Shown here piece after piece: positions 18,604 through 26,478 of a stretch of 64,000 bases of DNA. The position numbers and the translations under genes were made by a program. This DNA comes from Rhodohalobacter barkolensis. GTDB lineage: Bacteria; Bacteroidota; Rhodothermia; Balneolales; Balneolaceae. Position 1 is the first letter of the stretch. The number at the start of each line of letters is the position of its first letter. Location of the stretch: assembly GCF_002834295.1 (NCBI RefSeq), contig NZ_PISP01000001.1:930001-994000 (forward strand). The letters are read 5' to 3'. Under the pieces are notes generated by a model, which saw only the letters and a list, made by a program, of their open reading frames with translations, was not told the DNA's origin and did no database searches.

Positions 18604-19215
18604 AATAACCTCCCCCTCTGGAGCCCGCCTGCGCCTAGGTTTTGGAGGACAGGAGGGGAAAAGTTTGAATGAAAACGCAAAACGTGCTTCATTCAAGCAA
18701 GGGGTGTGTTCTTGGAAGCACAAATATTGAAGACATTCTAAACTTAGAAGTGAACACCGGGGTCGTCGTTCAACACACCTCTGAATCCCTACGTTAAACA
18801 ATTCGAGTTCTTTCTCCTCTCAAGAGGAGATGTCCTTAGAACTCCCCTCTCGAGAGGGGAAAAGCAAAAGGGAGAATGCGTCAGCATTGCTCACTGTGCG
18901 AGGGGTGTGTTACTGGATACATTATTTGAGGACATGCTTAAAGTTATGAGGTGACTTTCTAACCCAAGGTGAACACACCTCTGAATCCTTCGTTAAACAC
19001 TTCGGATTCTGTCTCCTCTCATGAGGAGATGTATACAATCTTCCCCTCTCGAGAGGGGAAAAGTTCAATTCAAAAGCGAAGCTGGTTGAATTGGGCGAGG
19101 GGTGTGTTCTTGGGAATATCAAAAACGAGGCTATTCAAATCTTAGAGGTAAATCTGGGCTCAGCAATCAACACACCTCTGAACCCTACGTTGAACACTTC
19201 GGGTTCTGTCTCCTC
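18604..19215. repeat. Family B repeat array between convergent genes
   Basis: At least three family B units are present. The CCCCTCTCGAGAGGGG palindrome occurs at 18844-18859 and 19043-19058. In the first unit (about 18610-18665) it is split by a nested mini-hairpin (CCCGCCTGCGCCTAGG, then GGAGGACAGG). Complementary AACACACCTC and GAGGGGTGTGTT arms alternate along the array. The far end runs into the 3' end of the acyltransferase gene. Confidence 0.82.
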
Positions 19216-19998
19216 TCAAGAACTTGTCCGACTATCGGCGGAGGAGATGGCTAAAACCTCCTCTACAGAAACACCTCTCCATTCGGCGATCTGCGCTGCA
19301 ATGCGTCTGCGCACATCTTCTACCAGTTCCACACCATCCTCTTTTTCCATACCTACGGTTGGAATCGGATCGAGAACTTTCATTCTGACGTGTACATTCG
19401 GCTTAAAAACCCAGCTCTTTTTGGGGAGACAGTCATGAGTGCCGTCCAAAGCAATTGGCAAAATCGGTTTCTGTTCGCGAATAGCAAGGTCAAAAGCACC
19501 GATTGCGAAATGATTTACTTTGCCGGTTCGGGAACGGGTCCCCTCCGGAAAAAAGATGACCGATATATTTTGATCCAGGTAGTATTTACACTGTTTAAAT
19601 ACACCGATTCTCTTGTTCGATGAGGACCGATCCACCGATATATCCCCCGACATCTTCATCATCCATCCGACAATCGGAAGTCCAAACAGCACTTTTTTGG
19701 CAATCCATTTCATCTCCCACGGCAGATTGGAAATCACCGGTATATCCGCATTCGACATATGATTACTTACCATCACATAGGGATTCCGGTCATCAATATC
19801 TTCACCTCCGTCAATATCCACCTTCCAGGTTGGATTTACTTTGGATATGAAATAACCCAGCTTCCGAAACCACTTTCCCGTTCTGTATCGGACCGGGCTT
19901 CGGTCAAACAGACGAATGAGCGCGAGAAGTGGCATCCAGAAAAGTATCAACAGAATGATGCCGGCCCAAATCAACAGGGATTTTATTCGCTGTACCAT
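19216..19998 (-). CDS. plsC: 1-acyl-sn-glycerol-3-phosphate acyltransferase
   Basis: The 260-residue protein has an N-terminal membrane segment (about 8-28) and the PlsC/LPLAT motifs: NHMSNAD with H80 and D85 (HX4D catalytic pair), and FFPEGTRSR at 149-157 for phosphate binding. It transfers an acyl chain to lysophosphatidic acid in phospholipid synthesis at the inner membrane. The last residues (SSADSRTSS) are encoded by DNA resembling a dispersed sequence (CTTGTCCGACTA also at 61109), so the C-terminus may have been altered by a repeat. It lies 14 bp downstream of the helicase gene stop. Confidence 0.9.
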   Translation of the reverse strand: MVQRIKSLLIWAGIILLILFWMPLLALIRLFDRSPVRYRTGKWFRKLGYFISKVNPTWKVDIDGGEDIDDRNPYVMVSNHMSNADIPVISNLPWEMKWIAKKVLFGLPIVGWMMKMSGDISVDRSSSNKRIGVFKQCKYYLDQNISVIFFPEGTRSRTGKVNHFAIGAFDLAIREQKPILPIALDGTHDCLPKKSWVFKPNVHVRMKVLDPIPTVGMEKEDGVELVEDVRRRIAAQIAEWRGVSVEEVLAISSADSRTSS

Positions 19999-20012
19999 AA
20001 AACCGGAAATTG

Positions 20013-21656
20013 CTATTTAATCTTCGGTATATAACTCTTAATAATGCCCCAAATTCCCTTGGACGGTTTACGGGCACGTTTATTGCGATCCACAGCCTTC
20101 TCTACAACAGGTGGCAGCGTTACATTTTTCAAGTCCTCAACCTTCTCCGGTTTTGCAGCCTGTTCCTGCTTCTCTTTATCAGCTTTTTTCGGCTGCTCTT
20201 TTTTCTTCTCCTGTTTCGGCTTTTGCTTTGGAGACGATTTGGACTCAGACTTCTGTCGCTTGTCTGACTGATCTTTGGCTGAAGAGTCCTTGCTTTGTTT
20301 CTTATCGGTTTCCTTATCTGATCCTGTTTGGCTTTTAGCCTGGTCCTGCTTGTCAGATCCTTTCTTCTCGTCATTGCCCGATCGGCTGCCCGGTCGCTGT
20401 TTTTTGGAATCATCAGACTTCTGACTCTTATCCCTTGAATCCTGCGACTTCTCTTTTGTCTGACTCTTTTTGCCTTTCGATTGATCTTTCTTTCCGCCTT
20501 TAAAATCATCATCCCATGAGAAGTCGGACGAATCACCAAAGTTTTTGGGCAGTTCAATATGCTTGATCGTATTCCCTTTGATCCGCTCAATATCACGGAA
20601 TTTCTTGCTGTCGCGGCGGGTCACAAACGTAATGGCAATTCCGGATTTATCATACCGTCCGGTTCGCCCGATACGGTGAATGTAGTCATCCGTGTTGTTG
20701 GGTACATCGTAGTTCATGATGATCGACACCTCTTTGATATCGATACCACGCGCCAGAACGTCGGTAGCCACAATTACCGGTACCTGACCGTTCTTAAATG
20801 CATTCAGTGCCCTGTTTCTCTCATCCTGAGAACGGTCACCGTGAATACTTTCTGCCTTGATTCCCTCATCCCGAAGAAGTCTATGAAGTTCATCCGTTCC
20901 TTTCTTGGTAGAGGTGAAAATAATGCAGGAGTCCCATTTAATATTCTTAAAGATCTTTTTGACCAGCGGAATTTTCTGATCACTCAATAGCGTGTAAGCG
21001 CGCTGTTCAACCTGTTTTGATGGCTTGGACCGCTCAATTTCTACAGAATCGGGATTATTCATGATGCTGCCGGCCAGATTCTTAATCTCATTCGGCATCG
21101 TAGCGGAAAAGAGAAGAGTCTGTCTCTCCTTTGGCAGCCACGAGATGATCTTCCGGATATCCGGCAGAAAACCCATGTCCAGCATTCTGTCTGCTTCATC
21201 CAGGATAAAATACTCCACATTCGAAAAGTCGATGTTGATCACTTTGTTTTGATCCATCAATCGTCCTGGCGTCGCAACAATGATGTCCACTCCTGCCTTG
21301 ATTGCGTTTACCTGCTGAGCAAAATCGCTGCCGCCGATCACCGTGGCTGAGGTCAGGCCGGTATGATATCCGATCGCAAAAATCTCTTCATCAATCTGTT
21401 TGGCAAGCTCGCGGGTCGGACTCAGAATAAGCGCTTTTACGCCATCACGCTTTTCATTGTTTTTTAGAATTTGATCCATAATTGGGATCACAAACGCGCC
21501 CGTTTTGCCGGTTCCTGTTTGTGCGGTGGCAATAAGGTCACGCCCGGAGGTGACAATGGGAATCGCTTTCTCTTGAACAGGTGTAGTATCAGTAAATTGA
21601 ACATCCCGCAAGCCGGCGAGCAGTGAATCAGAAAGGTTTAAATCAGTAAACTTCAA
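20013..21656 (-). CDS. DEAD-box ATP-dependent RNA helicase, RhlE-like
   Basis: The 547-residue protein has all core motifs: the Q-motif region (TTPVQEKAIP), motif I AQTGTGKT with K51, PTRELA, DEAD at 153-156, SAT at 184-186, and motif VI HRIGRTGR near 336-343. After about residue 385 the protein becomes a roughly 160-residue disordered tail very rich in Lys, Ser, Gln and Asp, ending in a short hydrophobic/basic cap. Such tails bind RNA in RhlE/DeaD relatives. It likely acts in ribosome assembly or RNA turnover. Upstream, at 21657-21783, is a short AT-rich leader. Confidence 0.92.
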   Translation of the reverse strand: MKFTDLNLSDSLLAGLRDVQFTDTTPVQEKAIPIVTSGRDLIATAQTGTGKTGAFVIPIMDQILKNNEKRDGVKALILSPTRELAKQIDEEIFAIGYHTGLTSATVIGGSDFAQQVNAIKAGVDIIVATPGRLMDQNKVINIDFSNVEYFILDEADRMLDMGFLPDIRKIISWLPKERQTLLFSATMPNEIKNLAGSIMNNPDSVEIERSKPSKQVEQRAYTLLSDQKIPLVKKIFKNIKWDSCIIFTSTKKGTDELHRLLRDEGIKAESIHGDRSQDERNRALNAFKNGQVPVIVATDVLARGIDIKEVSIIMNYDVPNNTDDYIHRIGRTGRYDKSGIAITFVTRRDSKKFRDIERIKGNTIKHIELPKNFGDSSDFSWDDDFKGGKKDQSKGKKSQTKEKSQDSRDKSQKSDDSKKQRPGSRSGNDEKKGSDKQDQAKSQTGSDKETDKKQSKDSSAKDQSDKRQKSESKSSPKQKPKQEKKKEQPKKADKEKQEQAAKPEKVEDLKNVTLPPVVEKAVDRNKRARKPSKGIWGIIKSYIPKIK

Positions 21657-21783
21657 ATGTCAGTCTTTTATTTGTTATAAATCGTTGATGGTTTTTCATC
21701 TAAGTCAATAATATAACAAAAGCTTTCGACAGTTTAGAGTGGAAAAGATGGACGGTATACGGTGTATGGTTTACGGTATGCGT

Positions 21784-21857
<74 letters not shown>

Positions 21858-22046
21858 ATTTTTTAAAATTTGACACCACATCCAAATTCTGAATTCAAAA
21901 TTCATCATTCAAAATTCAAAACCTTCCGCGAAAATCTGCGACTTGATTTGCGCAAATCTGCGAGAACCCCTAATCACTAAGCATTGCAAATATAGAAATG
22001 TATCAAACATACTTCTTTTGTGACCTTTTTTGTTGGAAGCCCAGAT

Positions 22047-22088
22047 TACCAAATACCAAATACCAAATACCAAATACCAAATACCAAA
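22047..22088. repeat. Heptamer tandem repeat, unit TACCAAA
   Basis: There are six perfect copies of TACCAAA. Between this and the GCAATCG tract lies more low-complexity DNA with ATTCAAAATTC motifs (about 21888-21922). Nothing else is recognised in 21858-22158. Confidence 0.95.
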
Positions 22089-22158
22089 ATTTTTGAACAT
22101 TACTAACAAATCCAAAATCTAACGGGATTCATTAATAAAACTTGAAAACCCAATAGCA

Positions 22159-22181
22159 TTGTATTACATTATGTATGACAA
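22159..22181. promoter_or_regulatory. Candidate operator for the RHH antitoxin
   Basis: An imperfect inverted repeat, TTGTATTACAT / ATGTATGACAA around a single central T, matches at 9 of 11 positions. It sits 19 bp before the antitoxin start codon, where ribbon-helix-helix antitoxins commonly bind to autoregulate. The assignment is inference from position and symmetry. Confidence 0.45.
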
Positions 22182-22199
22182 GTAAGTAAATCCAAGACA

Positions 22200-22448
22200 A
22201 TGAAATCCGTCAGATTACCCAAAAAGCTCGAAGAAGAGCTGGATGCCCTCTCCTCTTCCACGAATAAATCTCATTCCCACATTATCCGGGAAGCGCTGGT
22301 GGAATATATTGCAAAAGAGAAAAAAACACAGAGCCCCTTCGAAGCAGGAAAAGATCTATTTGGCAAACGAGGGAGCGGTGACATCGATCGATCTGTTACT
22401 TATAAATCGAGAATAAAAGAGAAAATAAGTGAAAAACAGTCTGATTGA
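22200..22448 (+). CDS. Ribbon-helix-helix (CopG-type) antitoxin
   Basis: The 82-residue protein has an N-terminal RHH fold: strand MKSVRLPKKL, then helix EEELDALSS and helix SHSHIIREALVEYI. Its acidic/basic C-terminal half would bind the toxin. Its end overlaps the PIN toxin gene by 20 bp, the classical arrangement. It likely represses its own promoter together with the toxin. Confidence 0.85.
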   Translation: MKSVRLPKKLEEELDALSSSTNKSHSHIIREALVEYIAKEKKTQSPFEAGKDLFGKRGSGDIDRSVTYKSRIKEKISEKQSD

Positions 22449-22839
22449 TGCGGGTCCGATAATTGCACTTTTTGATAACACTGATCAGCATCATGAAAAA
22501 GTCCTTTCTTTTTTAAAAGAGTATCACGGCCGTTTGACAACCACCTGGCCGGTACTGACTGAGGCCTGCTATATGCTCGATTTCAATAGAAACACTCAGC
22601 TGGATTTTATTGACTGGATTATTGCCGGTGGTTTAGACGTGTACAATCTTCAACATTGGCAAATCGGAGCAGTCCGAGATTGGTTTGTCAAGTACTCCGA
22701 CTTACCGGCGGATCTGGCTGATTGTACTCTCCTGGAAGCAGCAGAATCACAAAATATTGATTCAATTATTACACTGGATCAGGATTTTTCCGTATACAAA
22801 TTGAACAATGGGAAATATTTGAATAATCTGATTCAATGA
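22429..22839 (+). CDS. PIN-domain toxin (VapC-like ribonuclease)
   Basis: The 136-residue protein starts with GTG inside the antitoxin gene. PIN acidic residues are visible in LIDAGPIIAL, then E45 in WPVLTEACY, the pair in DLPADLADCTLLEAAE, and D in IITLDQDF. It is presumably a Mg-dependent ribonuclease held inactive by the RHH antitoxin encoded upstream. Complete and intact. Confidence 0.88.
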   Translation: MKNSLIDAGPIIALFDNTDQHHEKVLSFLKEYHGRLTTTWPVLTEACYMLDFNRNTQLDFIDWIIAGGLDVYNLQHWQIGAVRDWFVKYSDLPADLADCTLLEAAESQNIDSIITLDQDFSVYKLNNGKYLNNLIQ

Positions 22840-23001
22840 GTTGATCAGTGAACGGTTTAGGGTATACAGATTACGCCACTAAAACTACTAATCACCCTCT
22901 CCTGATTGATTTACATTCTTTTCGCAGCCCAAAATTGCACAATGGCTTTCCTGCCCAGTAAAATTTCAGTATGTATCCCAATTGAAGAAATCGTCTAAAC
23001 C

Positions 23002-23532
23002 CTACAGTCTATCTATAATTATAAATGTGGTTGCAATAGCAGACACAGCCGGTCCGATAACACGTACATAATCTGCAAAGGATGGCCTACGCTTTACTTC
23101 AACACCTATAATATCACTATTTTTTAAGGTATGATCATAAAATCTGTCCGGGATCGGGTCCGAATATCGATACGTGAAATTCGTAAATACAGGGTCTTCG
23201 TTTGATTCTCCAAATGATGTGATATTAATCTCAATTCGAAGTTTAGACCAGTCTACAGTCGTATCTCCTGTTCTGTAAGATGCCGGTCCGCGTGCATAGG
23301 ATATCAATTCATGGATTCTCGTACCCCGTGGAATTAAATACCGACCGGGGGTATTAATATCTCCCCAAACACTCACTGAGTCAGCCAGCTGGCCAGGTTC
23401 AGCAATCCGGATCAATCCTTCCCCCAAACGAAATTGTTGGGATACCGGAACACTTCGTTGTTGTGCATTTGCAAACTCATACCCAATACACACAAAAAAT
23501 AATATTCCCAATAACGTTTTCAGTCTAATCAT
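23002..23532 (-). CDS. SLBB-domain polysaccharide export-like protein
   Basis: The 176-residue protein (from the ATG at 23532) has a signal peptide ending near ANAQ (about 24), one SLBB-like beta-grasp domain (VWGDINTPGRYLIPRGTRI) and a C-terminal hydrophobic segment (VRVIGPAVSAIATTFIIIDR). The N-terminal Poly_export domain of full-length Wza/OPX proteins is absent, so this is either a reduced OPX protein or an accessory to the Wzc kinase encoded 70 bp upstream. It probably acts in the periplasm during polysaccharide export. An upstream ATG would add 7 residues. Confidence 0.72.
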   Translation of the reverse strand: MIRLKTLLGILFFVCIGYEFANAQQRSVPVSQQFRLGEGLIRIAEPGQLADSVSVWGDINTPGRYLIPRGTRIHELISYARGPASYRTGDTTVDWSKLRIEINITSFGESNEDPVFTNFTYRYSDPIPDRFYDHTLKNSDIIGVEVKRRPSFADYVRVIGPAVSAIATTFIIIDRL

Positions 23533-23602
23533 ACATCGATATTTTAATTTCATGTCTAAACAAATTCAATTGATAAATATCACAAAAATGATATTCTAAA
23601 TA

Positions 23603-25969
23603 TCAAATACTCCGGTTGTAGTCTTTGTAAGCACGTTGATAATCGTAATGTCCATTCGATCGAGTATAATAATCTCCACTTTTTTCGTAATTATAGGCTG
23701 TCAAAACAGTACCGATAATTTTGGCATGAACGCGTTCTAAATTTTCAATCGACTGGTTTAACTCATTTATCGGTGTTTCACCAAATCGTGCAATCAGAAC
23801 AACTCCGTCCACAATAGGGATTAAAGGAGCTGCATCTGTAATAATACCATAGGGAGCCGTATCAATAATAATATGATCGTAATGCTCCTCAACCTGATCA
23901 ATCAAACCCTTCAGCTTTTCACTCTGCAATACAGCTGATGGATTAGGTGGCTCTTGTCCGGTGGTTAACAAATCCAGGTTTGGAACCACAGTTTCACGAA
24001 TTACCTGACTCAACTCTATATCATCATTAAAGAGCGTGTCAATGAGTCCGGGTATCCGATTTTCTCCCAGTAATTTGTGCAGATTTGGCCTTCGCAGATC
24101 GGAATCAATAATTAAAACTTTTTTCCCAGAATCGGCTAAAATTACGGCAAGATTTGTAGAAACGGTGGATTTTCCCTCACCTTTAGCGGAGCTGGTAATC
24201 AAAATACGTTTAAAATTTTCGTCCGGATGAGAATAGATAATATTGTTATGCAATCTGCGAAAGGATTCACTTACCGGGGAAATACTGTCTGTGATTGACA
24301 GCAGAGATGTTGAGATCGATTTCCCTTGAATTGTAACTGTTTTTGAATCACCAAATATCTCTTTCATTCGATTAGTCATATCCGGAATCACAGTAAGAAG
24401 CGGATATCCCCTCTCTTTCAAATGATCTACACTATCCAAAGTATTATTAAATAATTCCCTTGTAAAAACTGCACCCAAGCTGACGATTCCACCAAGTAAA
24501 AATCCAACAATTACGATCATCCGTTTCTTAGGCTCTGTCGGTTTATCGGGAACAAACGCATAATCAAGTGGTCTGCCCTGTCCGAACTGCGTCTGTTCCC
24601 ACAATGCAGTTTCTGCGTACTGTTGAGAAATAGTCAAAAAGAGCTCTTCCTGAATTTCTGCATCCCGTTTCAGACGAGCTAATTCTATCATATTATCGGG
24701 CAGATTATTGAAAAACTCATTTTCTGCAGCCATGCGTTCATCAATTGCTGTTTCCTGAGCCAGATATTGAGATTCTTCAATGCGCAATTCAATCAATTGG
24801 GTTCTGAGTTCTGTAATCCTTCCGGCAATACCATTGTCTGTATTGCTTAAAAACCCGATATAGGCATCTGCGCTTTCATCAACCAATGTAGATGCTATTC
24901 TGTTGATCTCTCTCCTCAGTAATTGAATCTGATCTTCAATTTCCACGAGATAAGGCTCCTGATCCGGTTGATCTCTCAATGACGGATTCCGTTGAAGTAG
25001 AAGTAATTTTTCAGTTTCCAGCTCGGCCAATCGATATTGATATCGCTCCAGGGTGGTCCCAACATTGTCTGAAAATTGATCAGCAAGACCGGGCTTAATC
25101 TCATCCAATTGCTGCTCATAAGCACTGATTGCTGAAGTTACAGCCACCTTTCTAACTTGTAATTCCTGCCTTTGAGCCTCAAGCTCAGAAATCCGTTCAA
25201 TTGCCGCACTTGTCTGCTCATCCACCTGAATGAGCCCGGTTTCATTCATATATACACGCAGTCGCTGTTCATTTTCATTCAGTTCCTCGCGAATCAACTC
25301 TCTCTCCCGCTCTAAAAAGTCAAGCGCGGATGATGCTGCACCGCGATTCTGTTGTTGGGAAAGATCCGTATACCCTTCAATAGCCTGATCAACCATCCAG
25401 GCCGCCTCAAGCGGAGAGTAGCTTTTAAAAGTAATACGTAACATATCCGTATCCTGATCCTGACGGACTATATCCATGTTATTTCTGATTCGAGTTGCAA
25501 CAGAGTCACGCGTAACTACGGTCGAGTCATCCGGAAAAGCTCTCCAAAGTATTGGGAATCGACTACCGTTTTTCATTACATCCTCTTGAATCACTCTGTT
25601 AGCAAGTGTGAATGACATCGATCTGGATCGAAAAACCTGCAGTTCATTCGATAGCGTACTGCCCATACCAATTCCATAGGTTGCTGATAAAAGATTTGAC
25701 AGTTCTGCACCTCCGCCCGGATACCGGTTTTGATCATCTTTGATCAGGATGGTTCCATCACTTTCATACACGGGAATAATAGAATATGAATAAATAACAG
25801 ATGCAATCGTAAACATCAGTGTAATACCTGCAATAATCCATTTATATCGCAGGATAATACTGAATAACTTTATCAGATCAATCTCATCCGGATCTAATTC
25901 ATTAGGATAATCCCCGTTATAGAGATTTTTATTCGCAGAAAACCCATTTCCCCGCTCAAACTGTCCCAT
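23603..25969 (-). CDS. Wzc-like polysaccharide co-polymerase and tyrosine autokinase
   Basis: The 788-residue inner-membrane protein has TM1 at about 43-64, a long periplasmic Wzz-type coiled-coil region at 65-480, and TM2 at about 484-502. The cytoplasmic BY-kinase domain has Walker A SAKGEGKST (K600), Walker A' VLIIDSDLRRP (D622) and Walker B IIIDTAPYG (about 700-708). The C-terminal tail carries eight tyrosines between 759 and 784, the expected autophosphorylation cluster. It controls chain length and export of the polysaccharide made by the downstream cluster. The gene is divergent from the Wzi-like gene. Confidence 0.94.
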   Translation of the reverse strand: MGQFERGNGFSANKNLYNGDYPNELDPDEIDLIKLFSIILRYKWIIAGITLMFTIASVIYSYSIIPVYESDGTILIKDDQNRYPGGGAELSNLLSATYGIGMGSTLSNELQVFRSRSMSFTLANRVIQEDVMKNGSRFPILWRAFPDDSTVVTRDSVATRIRNNMDIVRQDQDTDMLRITFKSYSPLEAAWMVDQAIEGYTDLSQQQNRGAASSALDFLERERELIREELNENEQRLRVYMNETGLIQVDEQTSAAIERISELEAQRQELQVRKVAVTSAISAYEQQLDEIKPGLADQFSDNVGTTLERYQYRLAELETEKLLLLQRNPSLRDQPDQEPYLVEIEDQIQLLRREINRIASTLVDESADAYIGFLSNTDNGIAGRITELRTQLIELRIEESQYLAQETAIDERMAAENEFFNNLPDNMIELARLKRDAEIQEELFLTISQQYAETALWEQTQFGQGRPLDYAFVPDKPTEPKKRMIVIVGFLLGGIVSLGAVFTRELFNNTLDSVDHLKERGYPLLTVIPDMTNRMKEIFGDSKTVTIQGKSISTSLLSITDSISPVSESFRRLHNNIIYSHPDENFKRILITSSAKGEGKSTVSTNLAVILADSGKKVLIIDSDLRRPNLHKLLGENRIPGLIDTLFNDDIELSQVIRETVVPNLDLLTTGQEPPNPSAVLQSEKLKGLIDQVEEHYDHIIIDTAPYGIITDAAPLIPIVDGVVLIARFGETPINELNQSIENLERVHAKIIGTVLTAYNYEKSGDYYTRSNGHYDYQRAYKDYNRSI

Positions 25970-26478
25970 TCTCTTCTTTTATATTAAAGCCAACTGATGA
26001 TTTAACAAATCATATGTACCTAAAGTGTGACACAATATATGAATCTATTGCTAACAGTTACAATGGATTTAGTCTATTTAGTAAATAGATATCAATTTCT
26101 AATTTAGAAAATGTAATACTATATTTTTTTAGTAATTATTAACTATACATTAATTCAACGTTTACAATTGTTTATTACAACTAAAATTATACTTAAGAAT
26201 ACAATTATAAAGTTTCAGTCTGAGTGAATTCCAACTAAATATTTCATTGTTATTCAATTTTGTTTACTTAAACTAAACTTCCTTGCAGTAAAGGAAAATA
26301 AGCCATTAGATTATTCAAGATGTAAAAGAGCAAATGTGAGAAATAAAAAAAATGATTGTAACACCCTGTTTACAATTCATAGGATACAATTGCACCCTTC
26401 GCGGTTTCCAATATTTCCTCTATCTTTCAATTCAACCACATCAAGTACAATCTTTCTACATCCGGGTACTCTAAAGGC
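25970..26478. other. AT-rich divergent intergenic region
   Basis: This 509-bp region separates the Wzc-like (minus) and Wzi-like (plus) genes and should hold promoters for both. It is strongly AT-rich and notably free of the hairpin repeats seen in nearly every other long gap of the window. No operator or promoter motif could be assigned by eye. Confidence 0.5.
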
